From: Phoebastria nigripes
Lineage: Eukaryota > Chordata > Aves > Procellariiformes > Diomedeidae
Direction of reading: 5' to 3'
DNA: 64,000 bases
NCBI GenBank assembly: GCA_035582835.1
Contig: JAYKAV010000666.1
Span: 1,313,784-1,377,783 of the forward strand
Shown here: one piece after another, positions 19,701 through 31,198 of the stretch
Numbering within the stretch: the stretch's first letter is position 1
Layout of the letters: every line of letters starts with the position of its first letter
Translations under genes and position numbers: made by a program
The notes under the pieces: model-generated
Seen by the model: only the letters and a program-made list of their open reading frames with translations
The model's database searches: none
Told to the model about the DNA's origin: nothing

Positions 19701-22700
19701 GGAGCTGCAGGTTATCTATGTAAGGTGGTGCAGAGACAAGTATCGTTCTTTTTAACTGGTCATATTTACCCACAGCTTAGAAAAAAAAGTAAGAGATATT
19801 GTGCATAAAGCTTTCTGGGATTGTCTGGAAGCTCAGCTAAAGGAAGATCCACCGACATATGACCATGCAATTAAACTATTGGGAGAAATTAAAGAGGTAA
19901 GATGATGTGATATCAAGGTAACTTACTGAATTTGTGTAGCTGCATTGATATGAATGGGCAAAAGTGGTTGAAGTTTGGCTTTTCATAAAGGACTCTCTTG
20001 ATCTTCTTCATTACTATATCATTGTCTGTGAACGTATATAAGTTGTATAACCCCAGAGGAGAAATTTGAATGTAAAAACAAATGCAAAACCATGTAAGAT
20101 GAATAAATGGTAAGCAATACTAGTTTCATAATTCCAAGCTTCCTTCATGTTATGACAGTGGTATTTAGTTATGGAATCAATGAGATGCCCCAACACTGGG
20201 CTGACAAAACCAAGTACAATAGTCTTAAGTACGATCTGTACTACAGAGTATTTACTACTTAGTAACTTCAGTATCATACAGAATGACGTGAAACGCTTGG
20301 AGTTGTTGAATAGTTGGTTAAAAAAAAGAAAAAGAGACTCCACTTGTAAAGGGCAATTAGTTTAAATAGAAAGTGGTTCAATAACTGTTTTGATCCTTGT
20401 AGTCTTTGATATGTAGAACTAATGCACTGTCAAAAACTTTCCATTTCAGACTCTCCTGTCTTTCTTGTTGCCTGGTCATACGAGACTGAGAAGCCAGATT
20501 ACAGAAGTTCTTGATCTGGATTTGATAAAACAGGAGGCAGAGAATGGGGCCCTTGACATTTCTAAGTTGGTCGAATTTGTTATTGGGATGATGGGGACTC
20601 TCTGTGCTCCAGCTCGAGATGAAGAAATTAAGAAACTGAAAGATATTAATGAAATAGTTCCTCTGTTCAGGTACTGAAATGGTATTTATTAGTCATGTTG
20701 AGAGTCCCTTAAATAATTTTAGATTGGGGGGCGGGTTCCAGCAGGGCAACCTGCAAATCTTTGTAGAAAAAAAGGGATATAGTTGTGGGTGTGAAGGGGA
20801 GAGATGCTCCAGAAGTCTTTAACAAGGACCCTCTTTGTTCTGGTGAATTGGAGTATTTGTCTGGCTCCTGCATCTCCCTGCCTGTCACTGAAGGACATTT
20901 TCTTAAATGCCAAATGCATATAAGCCTTAAGATAGCAGGTGAATGGTCAGTTTGTATCAGAATTTAATATCGACAGCAGAAGGGGAAAAAAAGCAAGCAG
21001 GAACATAGGAAAAAGGTATTATTGTTCTCCAACCAGTTCTTCCTTTCCCCCAATTTGAGCTCTCTTTACCCCCCACCCCACTCCCAGTATAATATCCTTT
21101 CAGTTCTAAAGGGAGTGTACATACCACATCTGGGAGCACAGAGGCTTCTGCTTTGTCACCACGTTCTCAGCTGAACAACAGCTGAAGGTCTCAATAGTTA
21201 GAAGAAATTTCATTAACCTTGTTGTTTTCTAATTTGATAAGCTTCCAAGAGTTCAGGATTGACTTGGCAGAAATATTGCCAGCAGGAATTAGGTTGCTTT
21301 GAAATTAAGGTGTTTTTCTTTGGTGGTTTTGGTTTTTTTTTTTGTTTTTTCCTCCCCTTTTCTTTTTTTTCCCCTTGGGTCTGATTATTCACGTCCCACT
21401 GAGGTTGGCTTTATAGGCTGCCAACAGAGATAGTATGCAAGCTTGGAAATCCAGATGTTTTTTTATGTATTCAACATACGATATTGCACATCCTGGGAAG
21501 TATAATCTATGGAGCTAGTAAAGTTAATTTCATGGAGGCTTTTTTACGGGAGAGCAAGTTTTGTTTCCTACTTGGAAGAGGCACATGCATGCATGTACAT
21601 GCCTGCTCAAGCTTTCTCTCTGTCTCATGCTCTTAAATTGTTAAGCACCCTGTTAATGTTTCCCATGCATGTTTTTGCTCTTTCCTTAGACAATCTGTAA
21701 TAAAGCTTGTAAATAGTACCTCTTAAACATCTGCAGCCTTGAATAACTTTTTCTGTTTGTTTGTTTAGAGCAATTTTCTCTGTATTAGACCTAATGAAAA
21801 TGGATATGGCAAACTTCGCTGTCAGTAGTATTAGGCCAAAATTAATGCAGCAGTCTGCTGAATATGAAAGAAAGAAGTTTCAGGAGTTTCTTGAGAAACA
21901 GCCAAGTATGACTTTGTTCCTTTCTTTCTTCCCCTCTGACCTCCCAGTAAACTGCGTGTCTTTGCTTGTAGATCATGAAAAGAAATCAGATTTTTTTGTA
22001 AGTTCTAGAATTCATGTGGTAAATGACAGCTTGTGCCCCAAAACGGTGGTTTGAAAAAATCTGCCGGAACAACAGTTCTGCACTGGAGTCTAGTTTCGTT
22101 TCAATACAGTGTAGGGCACAATTAGCTAGCATCATCTCACCTCCAATTTCCTGTAGCTGTGTGGTTTTAATTTTGTTGTAGATATTCTGCTTAATGCAAT
22201 AAATGAAATGCATGTCAATAACTGATATCATGGGTATTAGTAATAGTAACTAGTGGGATTATTTGGAAATTACTGGTGGAGAAATCTAACTTTGAAAAGC
22301 ATTTTCTTAACAAGATTTTTTTTTTTCCCCCCTGCTCTTCCAGATTCTTTAGACCTTGTCACAAGGTGGTTGCAAGAAGCGGCAGATGATCTTGCAAAGC
22401 TGAGATGTAAAATGTTGCCTCCCCACTGTAGTGGTGATGGTGCCACTGGTGGAGCTTCCGCCTTGTGCTCCACTGCTGTACAAAATCAGGCCTATCTGAA
22501 GCTCCTGAAGTGGGATCATGTAAACAGGCCTTTTCCAGAAGTAGGTATTTAACAGAAAAATTGATTTCCGTGCTTGTTCTACTTTTCTATTTCTGGGATA
22601 TAAAAGAAGCTGTTTGGATTTGTAGCCTTGCAACAAGTACAATACTAAAACATTTATCTCTTGATTGAGAGCTCTTGTAGCTCTTGTAATAGGTACTTCT

Positions 22701-24365
22701 TTTTCAGTATTGAAACTTACTTAGTTGGAAAAGAGGAGTTAATTCTTTTCATTTTGTTCCCGATACTCGCCTGCTGAGCACGTGTTGCTCTTTTCTGTGT
22801 CTTTGTCTTATCTTCACTGCCGTGAATAGGTAGGCATCACAGTGTCACTTCACAGCCCAGCATGCTGACTTTATTCTGTGCTGGCTTCCTCCTTCTTTGC
22901 AGACAGTGCTAATGGACCAGACCCGCTTTCAGGAAATACAGCTGGAGCTGGAGCAGCTCCTCTTGACTGGGACTGTCCTTCTGGTCACGTTCAGTGCAGC
23001 CGGCTCGGCCCTCGTTGATGTGCCTGGATTTGCTGAGAAAATCAAAACCATTGTCAAGGTGCTGCTGACAGGAATGCATCTTCCGTGAGTATTGAATAAT
23101 CCTAGGCACACAGAGGCAGGTGTAGTTCTGTTTTCACCCTAGTAAATAATCAGTTTAAGCTTCTCTCTGGCTGTGGACTGCAGAATATGTAGAGGAAGTG
23201 TTGAGGGCTTATTATGAGCCCAGGCTGACAATTTTTATTCAGCTTAGTCAGACAGAACTGCCTTTTCTTGCTCTGTTCTTTTCTGATATGTACATGCTCC
23301 TTTTTTCAGAGTATGTTTTTCATGATGCCTGGTTGGCACGTGAGAGTGCAAGCAGCTAACCATGCTCACAGCTTGGGCCAGGCTCCCTTGAGACTTTGAG
23401 CGTGGTACAGTAAGCTGCTTGCAGATTTAGAATGATTGCTGTGCACGTTATGAGTTGATAACCGTTTTTCGCATTAGTCAGAGCTGTCTGTGTAGGCAGA
23501 AAGTCAGCTCTTATTTGTATGGATTGTTCAGGCTGGAAATCTTTAATGCTATCCTACCTCCTTGGTTTATATCTCAACTTTATTTTTCATACGTATAAAA
23601 TGTATTATTCCTTATACATCTGGATTATGCTTCTTCCATTACATTTGATAAATAAGGCAACTATAATTGGATAGTTTATTTTTAAAAGGTGGGAAGAAAG
23701 TGAATAACTAATATAGCTAAGTAATGCTCTACTCCACATTCTCTAGCTCCTTTAATCTGCGGGAATCTTTGGCTACCATCGGTGAAAAGGTGTGTGCTGA
23801 AGTGAACAGCTGCCTTTCCCAGCATGGGTTTACGCCATTCTCAGCTGAGAGAGAGACTGGACTTAAAGGACAAATCCAAGCGGTGGCCAATCCGGATAAC
23901 ACCATATGCAAGCTAATAGGTATGCCTTGACAAAAATGCTCTGTTCTCAAGTGACCGCTCGTCTGTCTTTGTAAAACTGTTGGTGGCATGTCATGCATGG
24001 TTTCTCATTTAATGTTTCAACTACTCGTTTATTATGTTCAGGCTTTCTGTATTTTACATGAGATTACACTATTTCTAATTGACTGTCTCTTTTGAAAACA
24101 AACCAAAACCCTTGGTCCAATTTTTCCAGATTCTCGAATTGAAAAGTTTCTGGAGAATTATCTTGCATCTAGTCACCAGAAATCATTACCTGCCATTCCT
24201 GGAGGATTAGGCCCTATTCAAAGAGAGCTGGAAGAGATTGCTGTCAAGTATGTTCGTCTTGTCAACTACAACAAAATGGTCTTCAGCCCTTACTATGATG
24301 CAGTCCTTGGCAAAATACTGACTAAGGAAGAATCCCAACTTGTAGGGAAGTCAGAAGAATCATAA
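13587..24365 (+). CDS. TCP11L1: TCP11L1, T-complex protein 11-like 1 (complete coding region)
   Basis: Nine coding exons (13587-13740, 16519-16651, 19776-19896, 20450-20670, 21769-21905, 22344-22540, 22903-23084, 23747-23919, 24130-24365) join in frame to 1554 nt, or 517 residues. The human protein has 509. Residues 1-50 are a low-complexity acidic N-terminus ([17 protein letters not shown]). The TCP11 family domain follows, with signatures [65 protein letters not shown] and [18 protein letters not shown] segments, and the end block [20 protein letters not shown]. The ATG at 13587 is the first in exon 2 and has A at -3. No signal peptide or membrane helix is apparent. The TCP11 founder is a testis protein with a role in sperm function; the job of TCP11L1 is poorly known. 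All introns are GT-AG. Confidence 0.96.
13741..16518 (+). other. TCP11L1: TCP11L1 intron 2, nothing recognised
   Basis: No exon-like or repeat-like content stands out. The open frames are short and show no family resemblance. An A13 tract lies just after the donor. Confidence 0.6.
16519..16651 (+). CDS. TCP11L1: TCP11L1 exon 3 (residues 52-96)
   Basis: The acceptor is tatgttgcag and the donor ACAG|GTAAGA. It encodes [20 protein letters not shown] and then [20 protein letters not shown], the start of the conserved TCP11 domain. Confidence 0.95.
16652..19775 (+). other. TCP11L1: TCP11L1 intron 3, nothing recognised
   Basis: This intron is moderately GC-rich at 17.1-17.7 kb and 18.6-19.1 kb, with short overlapping open frames on both strands and no recognisable protein. 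It contains an A15-like tract near 18536 and a T-rich tract near 19465. Confidence 0.6.
19776..19896 (+). CDS. TCP11L1: TCP11L1 exon 4 (residues 96-136)
   Basis: The acceptor is tacccacag and the donor AGAG|GTAAGA. It encodes [20 protein letters not shown] and [19 protein letters not shown]. It was placed by the acceptor and by homology, because no start codon lies inside the exon. Confidence 0.95.
20450..20670 (+). CDS. TCP11L1: TCP11L1 exon 5 (residues 137-210)
   Basis: The acceptor is ccatttcag and the donor TCAG|GTACTG. It encodes [20 protein letters not shown], then [20 protein letters not shown] and [20 protein letters not shown]. This is one of the most conserved parts of the family. 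Confidence 0.96.
21769..21905 (+). CDS. TCP11L1: TCP11L1 exon 6 (residues 210-256)
   Basis: The acceptor is ttgtttag and the donor CCAA|GTATGA. It encodes [20 protein letters not shown], then [19 protein letters not shown]. Its last base pairs with AT of exon 7 to give Asn. Confidence 0.94.
22344..22540 (+). CDS. TCP11L1: TCP11L1 exon 7 (residues 256-321)
   Basis: The acceptor is gctcttccag. The donor GAA|GTAGGT is set by in-frame joining to TVLMDQ of exon 8. It encodes [20 protein letters not shown], a variable Gly/Ala/Ser-rich insert, and [17 protein letters not shown]. Confidence 0.94.
22903..23084 (+). CDS. TCP11L1: TCP11L1 exon 8 (residues 322-382)
   Basis: The acceptor is ttctttgcag and the donor TTCC|GTGAGT. 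It encodes [20 protein letters not shown] and then a hydrophobic stretch, [16 protein letters not shown]. It ends MHLP with the proline codon split. Confidence 0.94.
23747..23919 (+). CDS. TCP11L1: TCP11L1 exon 9 (residues 382-440)
   Basis: The acceptor is attctctag and the donor ATAG|GTATGC. It encodes [20 protein letters not shown] and [20 protein letters not shown]. Confidence 0.94.
24130..24365 (+). CDS. TCP11L1: TCP11L1 exon 10, coding part with stop (residues 440-517)
   Basis: The acceptor is tttttccag. It encodes [20 protein letters not shown], then [20 protein letters not shown] and [13 protein letters not shown]. It ends GKSEES before TAA at 24363-24365. Confidence 0.95.
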
Positions 24366-25720
24366 AACCAGTTTGTATGCTACCAGTACGGTATTGTCAG
24401 CTATTTTAAAAAATTGCACCAATATTTGTCTAGGAAAACAGCTTTCCATGTAAATACTGGTTCCTTTTAATTCACTAGTGATGATTGATGAGGAAAATAC
24501 ATGAGATGCAAAAGGGGTTCTGAAGTAAATGATGAGAGAGAGATGCATTTTTCATGTAAGTATGCACCCTGGGGTGGGATGTCTTGGTAGTTTTCTGGCT
24601 GCAATTTTTGGATTTTTGAGCTGATGCTAGGTAGGACAAGTTTAAGAAACAAACTTTGTATTTAAGTGGCTCATTTTAGGGCATTTTACTCTAATTTACC
24701 GTGAATTTAGTTTAATTAATCCAGAGCAGATTAGCAATGGTCCTTCCCAGAAGGGGTGATTTGGCTTTAAAAAAATCTTACTTTAAAGACTTAAGAAGAA
24801 AGCTAAAATTCTAGCTAAGAGAATCTTTAACAGGCAAAAAACAAAGCCAAACAGCACTTTATTGTAACATTATGGTTAGTATGGTAGGCTACTAGTTTTT
24901 TCTGCATTTTACTGCATTTTTAATAGCATTTTTTTGCCATTTACCTGCAGATGTTACAAAACACATAATATATTTTTGTAGCAAATTTTCTGGTTATTGG
25001 GTAACTGTCCTCTGCTATGTACAGTACTTACAAAGGTGGCAATCTTATAGATTGCAGCTGTATTTATCTCTTGTAAAGACTTCAGAAGGGCAGAGCTAAA
25101 ATGTTTTGATAAAAGTGGCATTTCTTACCTTTTTTTTGCTAGTAGTTTACTCCTTTTTATGTGAAATACTAATTTTAAAGTAAATCTTTGTCATTTTCAG
25201 AAGGTGGATTTAAAGTGTGTGAAACTTTAGGCTGAAAATTTTACTTGTTTTTTAAAACTACAACTGGAGATGGTTGCATATTCAATCACGTCTTCAAAAA
25301 TATCCAGGAAGTGCAGAGCACTATCGGAAGTATGAGTGATTTTAATGTACTGTGAGAAGTGAATAATGTTAGTTTGAATATACAGGGAATATTTTCAGTA
25401 GATTTTTTTCACTTTGTAGAGGTGTTCTTGAAACTTAAAATATTTGTAGGTCTTGAATTTAATTAGCTACATGTTGTATAGATGAGTGTTCACAGAAGAG
25501 CTCAATGATCTTACAGCCTTATTGCAATTTCAAACTCAGCTAGGAGGTAAGTACGTTTGAAATTTTCCTCTAGTTGAGCAAAACGCTGTATTACAGTAAT
25601 CAAAATTTGATGATTTTATGAAAGCAAAGTTCATAGTTATAAACAGGAAGTGTCCCAAGTACTAGACTATCCAAAATAGAATGTGATGTCTTTTTAAAAA
25701 AAACCCAACGAGTTATGTAA

Positions 25721-25734
25721 AATAAATAAATAAA
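25721..25734 (+). terminator. TCP11L1: Overlapping triple AATAAA, candidate TCP11L1 poly(A) signal
   Basis: AATAAATAAATAAA holds three overlapping canonical hexamers and is followed by a T-rich stretch. Which signal is used cannot be decided from sequence. Confidence 0.45.
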
Positions 25735-27711
25735 AGGGCCCTTTTATTGCTGACATTCAGGTTCATTTTATTAATCAACTAGTCAACCAAAATAATAGAA
25801 CTTCTAGCAGGAAGCACTTGATTATGAATCAGTGTTGATGCGTCCCTTTCCAGTTTTCCTTTAAATGTCAGCGTGGATATAGCTGCACTAACTTTGAGTT
25901 TGGAGGAAGGTGGGATAAGTAAGACCTTTTATTCTACAAACAACTACAAAACAAATCTTTTCTCATTCATTACAAACTCCCTTCCCCAAGGGAAAAAAAC
26001 CCACCAAAACCCTGTAAGAGATCACCAGCTCAGACAAGCGATTCTTCGCTTGGCTAAATGTACTCGGATAGTGAAACGGATGTCTGTCTTTAAATCTTTC
26101 TTTGCTAACTGAAAAATGACTAGGTTGGTTAGCCAGAAAAAAAAATTCTGAGTAGGTTTTTGGTGTGGTCTATTTCATCGTTTGAATCAGTAAAGGATAC
26201 TACAGAGGTCTTCAAGATTGCTGCATCTGCTTACTGTACTTTGTTATTAGTGCAGGATCCACCTCAAAATACAGCCTATAGCTCTGCAGCTCCAAAAAAT
26301 TAATTCAGTAGTCTGCGTAACAGAAGAGTTACCGGAAACACTATTGCTAGAGCTGTAAAAAAAATAAATAATCAAGACAAAGCTGTTTTCATTTTTGTTA
26401 AATGAGAGTTGCAGGAGTTATAAATTGCTGCTGTTATTTTATATTTTAGTATGGCCTAGAAGCTGCCTTTAAAGGCCTCCGTGAATTATGCATACTACAA
26501 AAATTTAGATGCTGTAGGGGATGCCATAAGAATGTGGGGAGGAACAACATCATGGTGAAACAACATATTTAGAGAAGGCTTTGAAAAGTCTGTGACTGTG
26601 ATGCCAGAATGAATGGGACTGCATTATCAATAGATAAAATTGTACTTGCTTAATCTAGGAGGCGGCTGCTCCCAGTTCTGGAATTCAGGGTCAAGATGTC
26701 CGTGTCGGCCAACTCCTGCTTACTCTGACATCAAAGCATGGATTGTGCTGCCACTAGTGCATGCATATTGCTCGCAGGGTCGATACAGTAAGTCCCATCT
26801 CTCCTCGCAGTAGAGGTTTGATCCTAAGGCTTCGTGTAGAAAAAAGGGCAGTACCCACAGCTGGCTCCGATCTCACCTTTGGGGGGGACACACGGTGGGA
26901 ACGAGTGCCTCCGTGGGTGGGTGTTGTGGGCCTTTCAGCAGTAAGGATCTAAAGAGACTGTAATAAACGCCCACAAGTGCAAATCATGTCAGTGATTTTC
27001 CCAGGTTGTTTTTTTAATGATAGTTGTTGACAAATAGTTTCTCTACATCCTCTTTAAAAGAAATAGGGAGATACAGTTAATTGGCAAAGCAAAAAAGGAA
27101 TTCTAGGATTGAGAAGACCAGACCCTACCTCCGTGTGAACATTTATAGGGTTAGACGTACGCTGTTTCACCTTTTAGTCTGGTAGGAGCACTGACCTACA
27201 GTCATCTATACTGCGGGTGGCGGGAATGTGTTTCCACTTGTCCAAGTATCTGAATTTCCTGTAGTCTACGGGGATTCTTACGGTGTTCAGAGTGCAATTC
27301 TGAATACTCAATTACAAGTTAAAATCTAAAGTATGCATAGAAACTGCTTCAGAAGTTCATATAGTGTTTTTGTTAGCTTGTTTGAAAATAACAGGTTAAA
27401 TGATGTAGCTAATATATTAATATTTAGCTTTGTACATTAAGTGGAAGACCAATGCAGTTATCCAGGAACAGATTGTGTTAGCTATAGTACTCCTGGACAA
27501 TCCACATTAGAAATATGTACCAAGTTCGTCTTCCGATGCTGTCTTCTTTAAACAGTCATGGAGTTAAAAGCAAAAGTATACTGTATCCTCTAGAAAAATG
27601 GAAAAAAAAAAGCTAATTCTAATATGTATGCTCTGATCAATTTCCTGTGATGGTCTTATTAACATCGCTTTTGAAGTGGCTGAGTAATATTTAAGAAGTA
27701 ACTTGTGTTTG

Positions 27712-27717
27712 AATAAA
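27712..27717 (+). terminator. TCP11L1: Distal AATAAA, possible end of long TCP11L1 3' UTR
   Basis: A canonical hexamer is followed about 20 nt later by a GT-rich stretch (catgatgttatgg). It lies about 38 bp before the opposing CSTF3 signal, so it would bring the two transcript ends together. Confidence 0.35.
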
Positions 27718-27729
27718 ACCAGAATGAGG

Positions 27730-28227
27730 CATGATGTTATGGATATCCTTTTATTTTAAAGGAATGTTTTTTTCCATTTTCAACTACAAAACAGATTCCA
27801 TACATTCTGCCATAAATAAAAACGAACAATAAGGCAGGACACTACATGAACAAACTGAGAACAACTGTTTTCCAGAAAATGTGAATTAAAAATGCTTCAC
27901 AAGTATAAGCCATCCAGTTTTTAAAATAAAACTGTTGAAAAACCCACAAGATTTCAAGTGGTAGATGCGAACACCCTTGAAGAACAAAATGCAGTTTTGA
28001 CATTTTGCACTTTTGGTTTTGAAAACCTAGTTTTGTTCAGAGCACATTCTAAGGTTGTTCTGGCTGTTTCCAGATCAAGAACCATACGGGAGAAGAGGCA
28101 CCACAGTAACAAAACCATTTTCAAGATTTTTTTTGTTTGCAGCTGTCCCTTTTAAATGCTTGACTTTTAAGAGACTGACGGACTCAATGCAAGTCTTTGT
28201 CTATCACAGTAGAACTCCAAACTTGTT
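27730..28227 (-). other. CSTF3: CSTF3 3' UTR
   Basis: Sequence between the CSTF3 stop codon and the minus-strand AATAAA at 27750-27755. It gives a UTR of about 490 nt and contains no other obvious minus-strand hexamer. The end is approximate. Confidence 0.55.
27750..27755 (-). terminator. CSTF3: Poly(A) signal of CSTF3
   Basis: TTTATT on the plus strand reads AATAAA on the minus strand. It is the first canonical hexamer I see after the CSTF3 stop. Confidence 0.55.
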
Positions 28228-28430
28228 TCACCGGATTCTCTTTTGCTGTCGTGCTCTGTAAATGTCGTGTACAGGGGGAACTACAGATCCTTTCTCCTCA
28301 TCGTCGTCAGAATCTTCATGTGGTCTCTTAACAGCCTTATTGAGCATAGCGTTATTTTCCACAGGTCCATTGCCTTCCACAGCTATTTCAGGTAGGCCTC
28401 CGGTAATTATTCGTACAGCTTCATCAACAG
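28228..28430 (-). CDS. CSTF3: CSTF3 exon 21, coding part with stop (residues 651-717)
   Basis: The exon encodes [20 protein letters not shown], an acidic patch [10 protein letters not shown], and ends [18 protein letters not shown] before TGA (complement of 28228-28230). The minus-strand acceptor reads tttctaaag. Confidence 0.95.
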
Positions 28431-31115
28431 CTTTAGAAAGAGAAAAAGATTAATTTAATTTGTGAAACTAAATTCCCTGATTAGAAATAAGCATGCAATC
28501 GGGGACACCAAGATAGATACGTTGTGGAGATTTCTGGAACGTGAGACATTTTCCTACCCTATTCTCCTACAGATGTTAAGAATTAAGTCTCGACCATCTA
28601 AAACTCCGAGCTATGGCAAACACTAATTATAAAGTAAATGCTGCTGCTGCTTCAGCTTGAGACTTCCCTTTACCCAAGTATTGAGGTCATTTGCAAGCTT
28701 AATAAAACAGGAAAGCCTATTGGGGAGACAGTACAGCTAGTTCATGATTCATCAGAAAGTATGCACAGCAAGTCAGTTTCTGCTTATCAACAGAGAAAGC
28801 TTCAAAAATACCATGTATAATTTAAATAGATGTTTTATTTTCACTCTAAAAGAAATTACATCCTAGCTTGCTTTCTCTCTGATCATTTGCTCCTTTAACA
28901 GAGGGGGTGAAAAGTAGCATGTTATCATCTGCTGTAGTTTACATGAAGCCTGGAGTTTGGATCTGTCCTGTTTTTATGTTTCAGAACTCCACTTTCTTTG
29001 CAGGAGCTCAGAAAACGCTGTTCTTGAATCGTTCTCAAGGACTGCAACAATGTGCATTCAGAGTTATGCCTACCAGTGAACTTACCATACTGCAAATTTG
29101 TAATTTAATGTTACAGTCACAATGCTGCTAGAAATAATGCCTTGCTTCTTTTAAAGGATATTCCAAAAATCTTCATTTCTTTCTTTTAATGGTTACCACC
29201 AAAATGTTATTAAAGTAGCAGCTGGTGGTTTTCAGCTTTTTGACTTTTTGTTGATCTCCCCACAGTTAAATGTACAAACATCTCTATGTAGATTCCAACC
29301 TACAAACATAGCCAATTCAACAGTATACTCTTAAATAATAATTACACATCTGTAAATGAGGTCTGGATTTTAGACAGCAATATCCATATGTAAAACAAAG
29401 CCATATGCAGCACTATCACAGACTCCAGAGCGAACAAATAACTTACTGTCTGGCAGTTTGCATCTTCTAAATATCTCCATGAGCTCATCCACTTGAACAA
29501 AGGGACCCTGATTTGTTACCAAAAAAAAAAGTTTAGAGGATTATTTTCAGTAGAGTGATACATACTGTGGTTCTATCAAAACAGAATCTCTTTGACAACT
29601 TTCTGAAGTTTTCAGAATTCATTAAAACAAACCTGAAAACAAACAGGAGGTGGCAGGAGCTTCATGAGAACTACAGCTGCTGGTGGAACAGGAAATACAC
29701 CACCTGGGACGGGATGTAAACCTGGAGCTGTGGGAAGAAAAACTGTATGAAGCCAGTGCAAGACAGCTAGACTTGAATTGCTTTTGCAGCACTATTATTT
29801 GATGCAAATAATTACTACCCTGTCACTTTTGCCTCTACTAATTACATATTGTTTAGTCAGTGATCTGAAGTCTACGAGCAGTGTGTATAACAGCTTATTA
29901 CCATTTACCAGACCCCAACCTACTTGTACCTATTTTCATGTGACCTTAGTATTAAGTAAAATATATATGCCTTTAGCAATCCAATTAAATAACAGCCTAA
30001 AATTTAAGTACATGTTTAGAGGACTGAAGACTAGGAGAGTCTCTGTGATTAGGTTTGCTAAACGCACAGGTTAATAACTTGCCGCCAGGTGAAATATAAC
30101 CACTTCCGACTGAACATCTGACTTACGTGCTAAGTGTCTTGGCTGAAATGGAATCATTTGTTGAGTGTCCGGTTTGGGATATTCAGGTTTTCTGTCTACT
30201 TCATCTTTGAGAACAGGCACGATGGAAGGTGCAACCACAGGGTCTGGAATTATAGCCGCCAGCTTGGCACGGGAGACATCCTGCAAAAGCCAATTAGAGA
30301 GCACTGAACTTGGCAGGATCACATTGCTTGTTTAAATTACAGAACAAAACATCTCTCTAGACCAGTCGCTTATTCTCACTTTGTCATCATTATAATTTCA
30401 GATGTCCTCTTAGAAGACCATCTGGGCAAAACTTGCGTGTTTTCATCAAACATTTTAGTCCTACAGTGTCCCAGCTGGGAGTGGAAACACTTGTTTTTGT
30501 TACCGAATGGGACTGTATTTGTCATTTTTGAGTGGCTCCTTTTTTTAGGTTAAAAAGATTTAGGTGAACAGGTGCAGACCACTAGGCCTTCACAACTATC
30601 ATTTCTCCCTCATTTCATTCCCTAGATTGCTTTAGCTGGAAAAGAAATAAAGCATAAGGCAGTCAGCAGGCATGCAAAGCATCAGTTCAAATAGGATTAT
30701 ATTTTGGCATGTTACAAGCAACAGAAATCAGCCCAAGGGCTGAATCATCTTGGGTACGCACCACCTCGCATGCATTTATCAAGATGTACTCTCTCGTAAG
30801 CACACCTGTAACTTCAAAATAACTTTGTCCCGATGGCGTTATAGAAAAGTATCAGTGGCTCAATGTGACTCTTTCTTACTTCCACCTGTCAGATTATTTT
30901 ACAACTGTGTAAAGACCAACAATTCAGCTGCTTTGCTAACTTTGATGACTTCTGTGTTTTTCAAAAATTACTTTTTTGTGTAAGAAATAAATGGAAGCCG
31001 AGGCACTATTTTTGAGACATGAATTGAAGGCTCTCTTCCTGTTCATGCAAATGGGAAACAGCAGTTCCTCCAACAGAGCTGTTTCTGCTTCTCTGGCAGC
31101 CTATTTTACATCATG

Positions 31116-31155
<40 letters not shown>

Positions 31156-31163
31156 NNNNNNNN

Positions 31164-31198
<35 letters not shown>

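Larger units (their letters stand above)
24366..27735 (+). other. TCP11L1: TCP11L1 3' UTR and convergent intergenic region
   Basis: The TCP11L1 3' UTR begins after the stop at 24365. Three overlapping AATAAA hexamers at 25721-25734 could end it after about 1.4 kb. Further AATAAA copies at 26962 and 27712 allow longer forms. No coding exon is seen. Confidence 0.55.

Noticed and set aside
26810..26835. GGTTTGATCC resembling a tRNA-type B box, possible tRNA-derived SINE
   Set aside because: No A box at the right distance and no cloverleaf; one loose motif is not enough.
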